Shown piece by piece: positions 24,518 through 32,535 of a stretch of 45,889 nt of DNA; positions within the stretch are counted from its first letter, which is position 1; the number at the start of each line of letters is the position of its first letter. Both the position numbers and the translations under genes were made by a program. The notes under the pieces were generated by a model. It saw only the letters and a list, made by a program, of their open reading frames with translations, ran no database searches and was not told where the DNA came from. This DNA comes from Amycolatopsis suaedae (GTDB lineage: Bacteria > Actinomycetota > Actinomycetes > Mycobacteriales > Pseudonocardiaceae). The stretch lies in assembly GCF_004214935.1 (NCBI RefSeq), contig NZ_SFCC01000027.1, positions 1 to 45,889 of the forward strand, written 5' to 3'.

Positions 24518-27475
24518 GTGGCCACTCGGCCCGTGAGCCTGCCGAAACTGTCCAAACGCAGCCGGATACTGCTGATCATCGCGGCGGTTGTCGTGCTGGC
24601 CCTGCTAGTCGGCGCCAGACTGCTGGGGACCTACGTCGACTGGCTGTGGTTCGGCGAGGTGGGCGCCCGCAGCGTCTTCACCACCGAGATCGTGACCCGC
24701 ATCGTGCTGTTCCTCGGCGTCGCGCTGCTGGTCGGCGGCGCGCTGGCGGTGAGCCTGACGATCGCCTACCGGACGCGGCCGGTATTCGTTCCCATCTCGG
24801 GCAACGACGACCCGCTCGCCCGGTACCGCGCCGCGGTCACCGCGCGCATCCGGCTGTTCGGCATCGGCCTGCCGCTGCTCGCCGGTGTCATCGCCGGCGC
24901 GAGCGTGGAGAGTGACTGGCAGCGGGTCCAGCTGTTCCTCAACGCCACCGACTTCGGCCAGGTCGACCCCGAGTTCGGCAACGACATCGGCTTCTACGCC
25001 TTCGACCTGCCGTTCTACAACTGGCTGCTCGGCCAGGTGTTCCTGGCCATCGCCGTCGCGTTCGTCGGCGGCCTGCTCGCCCATTACCTGTTCGGCGGCA
25101 TCCGGCTCGCCGGCAAGGGCGGTCAGATCGCCGGCCCGGCCCGGGTCCAGCTCGCCGTCACCGCCGGCCTGTTCGTGCTGTTCAAGGCGCTCGAGTACTT
25201 CCTCGACCGGTACAACCTGCTGTTCTCCGACCGGAACATGCCGCTGTTCACCGGTGCGACCTACACCGACCTGAACGCCGTGCTGCCCGCGAAGCTGATC
25301 CTGCTGTGCATCTCGGTCTTCTGCGCCATCGCGTTCTTCGTCGGCGCGTTCATGCGCAACGTCCAGCTGCCTGCCATCGCGCTCGTGCTGCTGATCCTGT
25401 CCGGCGTCCTGGTCGGCGCGGCCTGGCCGGCCGTGCTCGAACAGTTCTCGGTGCGCCCGAACGCCAACGAGAAGGAAGCGGTGTCGATCCAGCGCAACAT
25501 GGACGCCACCCGCAACGCGTTCGGCCTGACACCGGACAAGGTCGAATACCAGCCCTACACCGGCAAGCCGGAGGCGACGCCCGCCGAGATCCGCGCGGAC
25601 AAGGGCACCATCCCCAACATCCGCCTGCTCGACCCGAACGTCCTGACGCCGACCTTCACCCAGCGCGTCGGCCGGGAGAACTTCTACGGCTTCCCGGACA
25701 AGCTCGACGTCGACCGGTACACCGTCGACGGCAAGCGGCAGGACTACATCGTCGCCGCCAAGGAGATCCGCACCGAGGGGCTGCAGGAGAACCAGCGGAC
25801 CTGGATCAACCGGCACCTGGTGTACACCCACGGCAACGGCTTCGTCGCCGCTCCGGCCAACACCATCGACCGCGCCGTGCAGGGCACCGACTCCGACGGC
25901 GGTTACCCGATCGCGCGTACCAGCGACACGCAGAACCCCAAGGGGGCCGGCATCGAGGTGACCGAGCCGCGGATCTACTACGGCGAGCTGGCCACCGACT
26001 ACGCCATCGTCGGTGGACAGCCGGGCAAGGCACCCGGCGAGTGGGACACCGCCACCGACCGCAGTTACCTCTACAAGGGCAGCGGCGGTGTCCCGATCGA
26101 CAACTGGTTCAACCGGCTGGTCTTCGCGGCGAACGAGGGAGAGCGCAACATCCTCTTCTCCGACGCCATCAGTGAAGGCTCGAAGATCATGTACAACCGC
26201 GACCCGCGGCAGCGGGTCAGCAAGGTCGCCCCGTGGCTGACCGTCGACGGTGACCCGTACCCGGCGGTCGTCGGCGGCAAGGTGGTGTGGATCGTCGACG
26301 GCTACACGACGATGAACAACTACCCGTACGCCCAGCAGACCCAGCTTGGCGACGCCACGCAGGACTCGCTGTCCGGCGTCGCCAGGCAGGCCAACAGTTC
26401 CATCAACTACATCCGCAACTCGGTGAAGGCCACCGTCGACGCCTTCAACGGCACCGTGACGCTGTACTCCATCGACGACAACGAGCCGGTGCTCAACGCT
26501 TGGAAGAACGTCTTCCCCGGCATGGTGAAGCCCAGTTCGGAGATCTCCCAGGAACTGCGGGAACACTTCCGGTACCCGGAGGACATGTTCAAGGTGCAGC
26601 GGGAGCTGCTCACCAAGTACCACGTCGAGAAGCCGCAGGACTTCTACACCACCCAGACGTTCTGGAGCGTTCCGCCCGACCCGACCGCGGAGGGCGGCCT
26701 CGACCCGAACAACTCGGGCCCGAAGCAACCCGCCTACTACGTCATGGCGCAGGTTCCGGGCGACGACCGGCCGAAGTTCCAGCTGACCAGCTCGCTCACC
26801 GCGCTCCAGCGGCAATACCTCGCCGCGTGGGTCTCGGTGTCGTCCGAACCCGAGGACTACGGCAAGATCAGAGTCCTCCGGCTGCCGACCGACGGGTCGA
26901 ACCAGAACGACGGCCCGGTGCAGGTGCAGAACCGGTTCCAGAGTGACCAGGGCTTCGCCCAGCAGCGAACACTGCTCGGCAACCAGAGCGTCAGCATCAT
27001 CAACGGCAACCTGCTGACGTTGCCCGTTGCCAACGGCTTCCTCTACGTCGAACCGATCTACATCCAGCAACGCAACGCCAACAGCTATCCGCAGCTGGCC
27101 CGCGTTCTGGTGGCTTTCGGGCCCAAGGTCGGCTTCGCACCGACCCTGGAGGAAGCGCTCGACAAGGTGTTCGGCGAAGGCACCGGCGACACGGCGACGC
27201 AACCCAACCAGCCGCCGCCCACACCGGGGGCCCCGCCGCCGACCGCTCCGCCGCCGACCACGCCGGCGCCTCCCGCCGGCAACGCGGGCATCGACCAGGC
27301 CATCGCCGCGATGGACGCCGCCGCGGCGAAGCTGGAGACGGCGCAGCGCAATGGGGACTTCGCCGGCTACGGCGCGGCGCTCGCCGAGCTCCACGCCGCG
27401 CTCCAGAAGTACCGGGAGGCCAAGGGCGGGGCCGCCCCGACCTCGGCACCCCCGGTGCCACCGGCTGGAGGGTGA
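24518..27475 (+). CDS. UPF0182 family membrane protein
   Basis: 985 aa from GTG 24518, preceded by CAGGAG. About seven membrane helices fill residues 17-310 (for example SRILLIIAAVVVLALLVGA and FLAIAVAFVGGLLAHYLFG). A large extracytoplasmic domain follows (QRNMDATRNAFGL, TYGLPDKLD-type motifs, FSDAI, YPYAQQTQLGD). The tail from about 893 is a Pro-rich linker then an Ala-rich helix and another Pro/Ala end, unlike the ordered core. The family is conserved in actinobacteria and cyanobacteria without a defined function. Divergent from the PPA1309-type gene. Confidence 0.93.
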   Translation: MATRPVSLPKLSKRSRILLIIAAVVVLALLVGARLLGTYVDWLWFGEVGARSVFTTEIVTRIVLFLGVALLVGGALAVSLTIAYRTRPVFVPISGNDDPLARYRAAVTARIRLFGIGLPLLAGVIAGASVESDWQRVQLFLNATDFGQVDPEFGNDIGFYAFDLPFYNWLLGQVFLAIAVAFVGGLLAHYLFGGIRLAGKGGQIAGPARVQLAVTAGLFVLFKALEYFLDRYNLLFSDRNMPLFTGATYTDLNAVLPAKLILLCISVFCAIAFFVGAFMRNVQLPAIALVLLILSGVLVGAAWPAVLEQFSVRPNANEKEAVSIQRNMDATRNAFGLTPDKVEYQPYTGKPEATPAEIRADKGTIPNIRLLDPNVLTPTFTQRVGRENFYGFPDKLDVDRYTVDGKRQDYIVAAKEIRTEGLQENQRTWINRHLVYTHGNGFVAAPANTIDRAVQGTDSDGGYPIARTSDTQNPKGAGIEVTEPRIYYGELATDYAIVGGQPGKAPGEWDTATDRSYLYKGSGGVPIDNWFNRLVFAANEGERNILFSDAISEGSKIMYNRDPRQRVSKVAPWLTVDGDPYPAVVGGKVVWIVDGYTTMNNYPYAQQTQLGDATQDSLSGVARQANSSINYIRNSVKATVDAFNGTVTLYSIDDNEPVLNAWKNVFPGMVKPSSEISQELREHFRYPEDMFKVQRELLTKYHVEKPQDFYTTQTFWSVPPDPTAEGGLDPNNSGPKQPAYYVMAQVPGDDRPKFQLTSSLTALQRQYLAAWVSVSSEPEDYGKIRVLRLPTDGSNQNDGPVQVQNRFQSDQGFAQQRTLLGNQSVSIINGNLLTLPVANGFLYVEPIYIQQRNANSYPQLARVLVAFGPKVGFAPTLEEALDKVFGEGTGDTATQPNQPPPTPGAPPPTAPPPTTPAPPAGNAGIDQAIAAMDAAAAKLETAQRNGDFAGYGAALAELHAALQKYREAKGGAAPTSAPPVPPAGG

Positions 27476-27501
27476 CCTTCGCTACCTGAAGGGCACCCGC
27501 T

Positions 27502-27531
27502 TTGCCCCCGTCGGTAACCGACGCGTACAGT
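27502..27531 (+). promoter_or_regulatory. Candidate promoter of first initiator tRNA
   Basis: -35 TTGCCC (27502-27507), 18-bp spacer with the dyad GTCGGTAACCGAC, and -10 TACAGT (27526-27531). The -10 ends 12 nt before the mature tRNA 5' end. Confidence 0.55.
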
Positions 27532-27543
27532 AGACGTTACCGA

Positions 27544-27617
27544 CGCGGGGTGGAGCAGCTCGGTAGCTCGCTGGGCTCATAACCCAGAGGTCGCAGGTTC
27601 AAATCCTGTCCCCGCTA
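27544..27617 (+). tRNA. Initiator tRNA-fMet (CAU), copy 1
   Basis: 74 nt without encoded CCA. Initiator hallmarks are the unpaired 1-72 position (C1-U72), three G-C pairs closing the anticodon stem (GGGCTCATAACCC) and anticodon CAT. The T-arm is GGTTCAAATCC. An identical copy lies at 31610-31683. Confidence 0.96.
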
Positions 27618-27625
27618 CAGAGTGG

Positions 27626-27661
27626 GAGGCCCGTGCTTGCGGAACGCGCAAGCCGGGCCTC
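27626..27661 (+). terminator. Terminator after tRNA-fMet copy 1
   Basis: GAGGCCCG-T-GCTTGCG pairs with CGCAAGC-C-GGGCCTC around GAACG, followed by TTTCGCTTT. It lies 8 bp after the tRNA. Beyond it, 27674-27750 holds GC-rich hairpins also present after the second tRNA copy. Confidence 0.8.
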
Positions 27662-27673
27662 TTTCGCTTTCGC

Positions 27674-27750
27674 CCTGGGGGTCGAACCCCCCAGACCCCC
27701 GCCAGGGAGGGCTTCGCCCCCTGGACCCCCCTTCGCGGTGCCGGTTTCGT
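27674..27750. repeat. tRNA-downstream GC-rich repeat, copy A
   Basis: CTGGGGGTCGAACCCCCCAG and CCAGGGAGGGCTTCGCCCCCTGG hairpins, then CTTCGCGGTGCCGGTT. Nearly identical to 31740-31815. Together with the tRNA these form a long direct repeat around a 4-kb segment. Confidence 0.85.
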
Positions 27751-27772
27751 TGTTGGGTTGCGGTGGGTTTTG

Positions 27773-27821
27773 CATCAAGGGAGCTTTACTACCCTTCTTC
27801 GCTCGTAAAGCTCCCTTGCTT
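27773..27821. repeat. Dispersed palindromic repeat, copy 6
   Basis: 14-bp perfect core CAAGGGAGCTTTAC / GTAAAGCTCCCTTG with loop region TACCCTTCTTCGCTC; outer bases have diverged (ATCAAGG and CTTGCTTC). It touches the stop codon of the response regulator gene in a junction with the tRNA unit. Confidence 0.92.
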
Positions 27822-28456
27822 CACGGGTGGTGGGGGAGCAGGCCGGCCGACCAGGCCCAGCCCGCTATCCCGACGCGGTTGCGCACGCCGAGCTTGCGCT
27901 GGATGTTCGCCACGTGGTTCTTCGCCGTCCCGGCGCTGATGAACAACTCCGCGGCCACCTCGGCGTTGCTGAAACCACGGGCCACCAGACGGGCGATCTC
28001 CAGCTCCCGGTCGGTGAGCGGCTCCGACGGCTCACTCACCCCCGGCTCCGTCAGATGCCGCAGCAGCCGCACCGTGATCTGCGGACTGATCAGCGTGTCC
28101 CCGGCCATCGCCGCCCGCACCGCCTCCACCAGCAACGTCGGCCCCGACCGCTTCAGCAGGAAGCCGCACGCCCCGTTGCGCAGCGCCGAATGCACGTACG
28201 AATCCAGGTCGAACGTCGTCACCACGACCACCCGAACCGAATCCGGCAGCCGTCGCGTCAGTTCAAGACCGTCCATTCTCGGCATCCGGATGTCCGCCAG
28301 CACCACGTCCGGGCTCAGCTGCTCCACCAGATCCAGCGCAGCCAGCCCGTCCGCCGCCTCGCCGACCACCCGCATGTCCGGCTGAGCGTCCAGCACCATC
28401 CGGAACGCCCCGCGAATCGCCTCCTGGTCGTCGGCCAGCACGATCCGGATCGTCAC
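27821..28456 (-). CDS. NarL/LuxR-type response regulator
   Basis: 211 aa. The receiver domain has the acidic pair DD (9-10), phospho-acceptor Asp55 (VVLADIRMPRMDG) and the GFLLK Lys. The C-terminal LuxR helix-turn-helix is LTDRELEIARLVARGFSNAEVAAELFISAGTAKNHVANIQRKLGVRNR. The stop lies at the edge of palindromic repeat 6. Its start overlaps the histidine kinase stop by 4 bp, so the two are translationally coupled and form one two-component system. Target genes are unknown; the membrane protein gene divergent from the kinase is the obvious candidate. Confidence 0.94.
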   Translation of the reverse strand: MTIRIVLADDQEAIRGAFRMVLDAQPDMRVVGEAADGLAALDLVEQLSPDVVLADIRMPRMDGLELTRRLPDSVRVVVVTTFDLDSYVHSALRNGACGFLLKRSGPTLLVEAVRAAMAGDTLISPQITVRLLRHLTEPGVSEPSEPLTDRELEIARLVARGFSNAEVAAELFISAGTAKNHVANIQRKLGVRNRVGIAGWAWSAGLLPHHP

Positions 28457-29574
28457 GACGACACCGGCAACCGCGCCAGCACCCGCCAGCCGTTCCCATG
28501 CGGCCCCGCACGCAACGTCCCCGCCAGCGCCTCCACCCGCTCCGTCAGCCCCGGCAGCCCCAGCCCGCCCGACCGGCCCAGCTCACCAGGCGGCGCGTCA
28601 CTCGCGTCGTTGGCCACCGACACCTCCACCGAACGGTCCACCTCCCGCACACACACCTCCACCCACTCCGCGCGCGGCGCGTGCCTGCGCACGTTCGTCA
28701 GCGCCTCCACCACGATCCGGTGCACCGTCGACGTCAGCTCCCGCGGAATCCGCTCCGCCAGACCGGACTCCAACTCCAGCCGCACCCGCGCCGGGCTCGC
28801 CGCCGCGAACCGCTCCACCAGCTCCGGCAACTCCGCCACCCCCTGCTGGGACCGGGCCTCGTCCGGATCGTCGTGCAACATCCGCACCGTCCGGTCCATC
28901 GCCGCCATCGCCCGCAGCCCCGCCGTCTCGATGTGCCGCAACGCCCCGAGCACCGGACCGTCCGCCGCCAGCTGCGCGGCCTGCGCCTGCGCGATCATCT
29001 CGCTGACGTCGTGCGCCACATAGTCGTGCAGGTCCCTCGCCAGCTCCAGCCGCTGCTCCCGCCTGGCCTCCTCGACCGCCCGCACCCGGCGGGTGTGCTG
29101 CATCCGCAGCAGACCCCCACCCGCCGCCGCCAGCACCGGGCCGAACGCCCAGAACGCCACGCCGTACACCGCCTCCGTGCCGGACATCTGCTCGCCGACC
29201 CGCAGGATCGCCACCGCCGACGGCAGCCCCGCCGCGAAACCACCCGCCACCGCCGCCCGCACCGGCGACCACCTGGCCACCGCCGCCACCAGCAGGCACA
29301 GCAGGAACAGCTCGATGATCGTCCAGTTCGGAAACGGCAGCCACGACCACAGCAGGCTGCCCGCCGTCGCCGCACCCGACACGGCACCCGCGCCGCCCGC
29401 CAGCCACGGCAGCCAGGCCCGCGAGCGCGGCCACCACACCAGACCGGTCACCAGCGCCAGCGCGGCCGCGACCAGCGGAATCCCCGCGGGCTCCGCCACA
29501 CAGGCCGCGACCGCGGACGCGGCGGCCACCACCTGGGCCGCCGCCCGCGACGCGGCAACCACGGCGGAACGCAC
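28453..29574 (-). CDS. NarL-type sensor histidine kinase (HisKA_3)
   Basis: 373 aa from GTG 29574; ATG 29661 is possible but adds unconserved sequence. The N-terminal half is four to six membrane helices with almost no outside loop, so it probably senses a membrane signal. The H-box ELARDLHDYVAHDV places His at about 183. The HATPase part has VVEALTNVRRHA (N-box) and GGLGLPGLTERVEAL (G-box). It is the partner of the overlapping response regulator and is divergent from the membrane protein gene. Confidence 0.92.
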   Translation of the reverse strand: MRSAVVAASRAAAQVVAAASAVAACVAEPAGIPLVAAALALVTGLVWWPRSRAWLPWLAGGAGAVSGAATAGSLLWSWLPFPNWTIIELFLLCLLVAAVARWSPVRAAVAGGFAAGLPSAVAILRVGEQMSGTEAVYGVAFWAFGPVLAAAGGGLLRMQHTRRVRAVEEARREQRLELARDLHDYVAHDVSEMIAQAQAAQLAADGPVLGALRHIETAGLRAMAAMDRTVRMLHDDPDEARSQQGVAELPELVERFAAASPARVRLELESGLAERIPRELTSTVHRIVVEALTNVRRHAPRAEWVEVCVREVDRSVEVSVANDASDAPPGELGRSGGLGLPGLTERVEALAGTLRAGPHGNGWRVLARLPVSS

Positions 29575-29728
29575 GACACCGATCGTAGAAACCCCGCCGG
29601 CGTGGCGCCCGTGCCGATCGGCACACCCGGCCGGATCCGGTGACCCCGATCGGTGCGCCACGGCACCTGCCGCCGCCGCACGTCACCGGCCAGCCTCGGA
29701 AAGTGCACACCACCCCGAGGAGGAGGCC

Positions 29729-30802
29729 ATGATCGAACCGCTGCGCCGCACGCTGCGCGCCTGGCCACGCTGGACCGGCTACGCCGCGGCCGCCTGGTCC
29801 TTCGGCTACGGAACACTGGGTCTGCTGTGGACACTGGGCGTCCCCGGCTTCCCGTTCGGCGAGGGTGACGTGCCCGACGCCAGGGGCGAATCCCTGTTCG
29901 GAACCACCACGGCCGCCGGATTCGGCCCGGTGCTGGCCGCCATCGGGTACACCGGCGCCGTCGTGGCGTTCCTGCTGGCCAGGACCCGGTCGCGGATACT
30001 GGTGGCACTGGGCGCCTGCTACACCGCGCTGCTGCTCGTCGCCGCCGCCGACTTCCGCGTCCTGCTGGCCATCGCCTACGCGCCGATCGCCCTCGTCTCG
30101 ATCTTCGGCTGGCCACCGGTCGACTACTTCACCACCGCCCTGCCCTGGCCCGTGCTGAACATGCTGCTGTGCCAGGCCGGCGGCCTGCTGTGGCTCGGCG
30201 CCACCCTGACCGCGCTGCGCCGCGGCCGCGACGCCTGCGCCCACTGCGGCCGTGCCGAGCACACCGCGGCGTGGACGACACCGGCCGCGGCCGCCCGCTG
30301 GGGCCGGGTCGCCGCCTACATCGCCTTCCTCGTGCCGCTGTTCTACGCCCTGCTGCGGGCGTCCTGGGTGCTGCGCATCCCGCTGGGAATGTCCGCCGGG
30401 GAACTGGACGAGCTGCACGCGAACGGACTGGTCTGGGCCGGCCTCTACCTGGCCTGCTTCGCCACCCTGGGCGGCGTTCTCACCCTCGGACTGGTGTACC
30501 GCTGGGGCGAGATCTGGCCCCGCTGGATCCCCGGGCTGCGGGGAAAACCGGTGCCACGGGGGTTCCCGCTCGTGTTCGCCTCCGTCGTCACCGCCGCGCT
30601 GCTGCCCACCGTCGCCGGAGTCGTCCGGATCGGCGGCTCCGACCTGACCACCCTGCTGACCAGCCCCATGACCTACTGGCCACTGTGGGCGGTCTGCCTC
30701 GGCGCGGCCACGCTCGCCTACCACTACCGCACCCGGCGCGCCTGCCGGGTCTGCGGTCGTGGCACCCCGGTCGTCGAACTGCCCGGACCGGTGCCCGCAT
30801 GA
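29729..30802 (+). CDS. Polytopic membrane protein with CxxC motifs
   Basis: 357 aa, RBS GAGGAGGAGG before ATG 29729. About eight membrane helices in two halves. A cytoplasm-like linker carries CAHCGRAEHT (about 171) and the tail CRVCGRGTPVV (about 342), suggesting a shared metal or redox site. No family recognised. It lies divergent from the two-component system, so it is a likely target. The stop overlaps an ATG (ATGA) followed by a broken paralogue. Confidence 0.75.
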   Translation: MIEPLRRTLRAWPRWTGYAAAAWSFGYGTLGLLWTLGVPGFPFGEGDVPDARGESLFGTTTAAGFGPVLAAIGYTGAVVAFLLARTRSRILVALGACYTALLLVAAADFRVLLAIAYAPIALVSIFGWPPVDYFTTALPWPVLNMLLCQAGGLLWLGATLTALRRGRDACAHCGRAEHTAAWTTPAAAARWGRVAAYIAFLVPLFYALLRASWVLRIPLGMSAGELDELHANGLVWAGLYLACFATLGGVLTLGLVYRWGEIWPRWIPGLRGKPVPRGFPLVFASVVTAALLPTVAGVVRIGGSDLTTLLTSPMTYWPLWAVCLGAATLAYHYRTRRACRVCGRGTPVVELPGPVPA

Positions 30803-30809
30803 CCACCCC

Positions 30810-31150
30810 ATGGGTCACGCGCGGGGCACACGCTGGGGCAGGTGGGCCGCGTGGACCGCCTTCGCCATCCCCTTCGCCTACGCCCTCTCCCGGTGGCTGT
30901 GGGCACTCGGCATTCCCTCGGAATCGACGACGCCTCGTTCGCCGAAGGCCGCCGCAACGGCCTCTGGGCGTTCGGCGCGCTGCTGGCAGGCGTCGCCGCC
31001 GCCTCCGGCGTGCGGACCCTCGGGCTGACCCGGCGGTGGGGCGAACGCTGGCCCCGCTGGGGCCTCGCGCTCGCCGCCGCCACCTGGGCCTACCACCTGT
31101 GCCGCCGCGGGCCGTGCGCCACCTGCGCGACTCAGCCGGTGCCCGCGTGA
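30810..31150 (+). pseudogene. Frameshifted partial paralogue of the preceding membrane protein
   Basis: From ATG 30810 one frame reads MGHARGTRWGRWAAWTAFAIPFAYALSRWLWALGIP, aligning with RWGRVAAYIAFLVPLFYALLRASWVLRIPLG of the upstream gene. After about 30914-30920 the homology continues in another frame (GIDDASFAEGRRNGLWAFGALLAGVAAASGVRTLGLTRRWGERWPRW ... CATC; quoted in pieces it matches the upstream C-terminal half). Adding one C to the CCC at 30914-30916 restores IPLGID. It is also shorter than the paralogue, lacking the segment before the last helix. The end overlaps the thioesterase gene by 19 bp. A sequencing error cannot be excluded. Confidence 0.7.
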
Positions 31151-31548
31151 AACAACTCCCGCACCGCGGGCAGCAGCGGCACCTTCGTCCAGCCCGCCGT
31201 CGACACCTGCACGTACCGGCCCGACGCCAGCGCCACGCGCCTGCCGTCCACGTCCATGCCGAACTCCACCGTCACCGCGGTGGTACCCACCCGCGTCGCC
31301 CGCACCCCGACGGCCAGCACGTCGTCGAACCGGGCAGGCGCGAGATAGCGGATCGTGAACTCGGCCAGCACGAAATCCACGCCGGCCCGCTCCAGCGCGG
31401 CATAGTCGCCCAGCCCGTGCCGCAACGCCTCGATCATCGCCGCCTCGCAGAACACCGCGTACCGCGAGGCATGCACCACGCCCTGCCGGTCGCAGTCCAC
31501 CGGCCGCACCCGCACGACGTGCCGGAACACCACCTGATCACCTGACAT
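31132..31548 (-). CDS. Hotdog-fold acyl-CoA thioesterase
   Basis: 138 aa. The YbgC/FcbC-type motif VRPVDCDRQGVVHASRYAVFCEAAMIEAL contains the catalytic-type Asp and His, and VLAEFTIRYLAPARFDD is the next conserved strand. A second member of this fold is at 5571-5999. ATG 31548. The C-terminus overlaps the end of the frameshifted membrane-protein remnant on the other strand. The acyl substrate is unknown. Confidence 0.85.
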   Translation of the reverse strand: MSGDQVVFRHVVRVRPVDCDRQGVVHASRYAVFCEAAMIEALRHGLGDYAALERAGVDFVLAEFTIRYLAPARFDDVLAVGVRATRVGTTAVTVEFGMDVDGRRVALASGRYVQVSTAGWTKVPLLPAVRELFHAGTG

Positions 31549-31609
31549 GCGCCCGAAGCTACCCCGCCCGGAACCCCCCTCCCAGCACGTGTAAACTCAT
31601 AACTACCGA

Positions 31610-31683
31610 CGCGGGGTGGAGCAGCTCGGTAGCTCGCTGGGCTCATAACCCAGAGGTCGCAGGTTCAAATCCTGTCCCCGCTA
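31610..31683 (+). tRNA. Initiator tRNA-fMet (CAU), copy 2
   Basis: Identical over all 74 nt to 27544-27617, with the same C1-U72 mismatch and three G-C pairs in the anticodon stem. A TAAACT -10 candidate is at 31592-31597; its upstream region differs from copy 1, so the two copies have different promoters. Confidence 0.96.
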
Positions 31684-31690
31684 CAGAGGC

Positions 31691-31730
31691 AGGGGTCGTG
31701 TGTCTGCGGAAAGCGCAGACCGCGGCCCCT
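31691..31730 (+). terminator. Terminator after tRNA-fMet copy 2
   Basis: AGGGGTCG...GTCTGCG pairs with CGCAGAC...CGGCCCCT, followed by TTCGCCTTTC. Same position as the terminator of copy 1 but different stem sequence. Confidence 0.75.
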
Positions 31731-31739
31731 TTCGCCTTT

Positions 31740-31815
31740 CCTGGGGGTCGAACCCCCAGACCCCCGCCAGGGAGGGCTTCGCCCCCCTGGACCCCCCTTC
31801 GGCGGTGCCGGTTCC
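31740..31815. repeat. tRNA-downstream GC-rich repeat, copy B
   Basis: CTGGGGGTCGAACCCCCAG and CCAGGGAGGGCTTCGCCCCCCTGG hairpins, then CTTCGGCGGTGCCGGTT; nearly identical to 27674-27750 with small indels. Confidence 0.85.
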
Positions 31816-31901
31816 GCTGTTTGGCCTCATCGGGCACAGTGTGTAGTGGTCCTTTGTGGACGTGGGCTTGGGGTTAGGCCGAACGAGGGGCGATGCACTA
31901 G

Positions 31902-31934
31902 CCACTGTGGACGGATATCTTCTCCACTGTGGAC
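31902..31934. promoter_or_regulatory. Two palindromic CCACTGTGG sites upstream of padR-like gene
   Basis: CCACTGTGGAC occurs at 31902-31912 and 31924-31934, exactly 22 bp apart (two helical turns). Each contains the dyad CCAC-T-GTGG. They end 30 bp before GTG 31965. An autoregulatory operator is likely; a resemblance to DnaA boxes is also noted. Confidence 0.5.
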
Positions 31935-31964
31935 AGAATGGTGATTTAGTGGGAACGTAGAGGG

Positions 31965-32468
31965 GTGTCCGATTTGAACGCAACAGCCGCAGCCCTGCTC
32001 GGCCTGCTGCACGACGGCCCCGCTACCGGCGGGCAGCTCGTCGCCAGCGCCGGGGAACGTTTTGGTGCCTTCTTCAGCGTCACCAGGAGCCAGGTGTACC
32101 GGGAGCTCCCGGCACTGGAGAAGGAAGGCCTAGTGCGCCTGGGCAAGCAGGGCCCGCGCTCCAGCCAGCAATACGTCATCACCGCGGCCGGGAAGAAGGC
32201 CTTCAAGGCCTGGCTCATCGACACCCCCGGCCCCGACCACCTGCGCAGCCCGCTCATCCTGCGCCTGGTGCACGCCGGCACGCTGACGGTCAAGCAGCGC
32301 GCCACGCTCATCGAGAACGCGCGTGCCACCTACACCGAGGAACTCGACGCGGCGAAGGCGGCGTCGAAGGCCGCGGCAGGCGACCCGTACGCCAAGGCCG
32401 TCGCGGACTTCGGTCAGGCTCACGCCAAGGCGGCGCTGAAGCTGATCGACGCCATTCCGGCGTCTTGA
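31965..32468 (+). CDS. PadR-family transcriptional regulator
   Basis: 167 aa from GTG 31965. The N-terminal winged helix AAALLGLLHDGPATGGQLVAS...FSVTRSQVYRELPALEKEGLV and the wing PRSSQQYVITAAGKKAFKAWL are typical of PadR. The C-terminal helices are Ala-rich (ATYTEELDAAKAASKAAAGD). These are small repressors that respond to phenolics, drugs or stress. Two symmetrical sites lie just upstream. Its neighbour in the same direction is prfB, so no regulated efflux pump is adjacent. Confidence 0.87.
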   Translation: MSDLNATAAALLGLLHDGPATGGQLVASAGERFGAFFSVTRSQVYRELPALEKEGLVRLGKQGPRSSQQYVITAAGKKAFKAWLIDTPGPDHLRSPLILRLVHAGTLTVKQRATLIENARATYTEELDAAKAASKAAAGDPYAKAVADFGQAHAKAALKLIDAIPAS

Positions 32469-32535
32469 CCGCAGACGGCAGGGCGGTGGCCGGTGAACGC
32501 AACCGGTCACCGCGCTTGCCGTAACCTTGGTAGGC

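Noticed and set aside
24605..27394. 929-codon open frame opposite the UPF0182 gene
   Set aside because: Low-complexity Arg/Gly/Val-rich translation without helices or motifs; antisense shadow.
27544..31683. tRNA-fMet copies as attL/attR of an integrated element
   Set aside because: The whole tRNA and 3' tail are duplicated, both tRNAs have their own promoter and terminator, and there is no integrase or phage gene between them.
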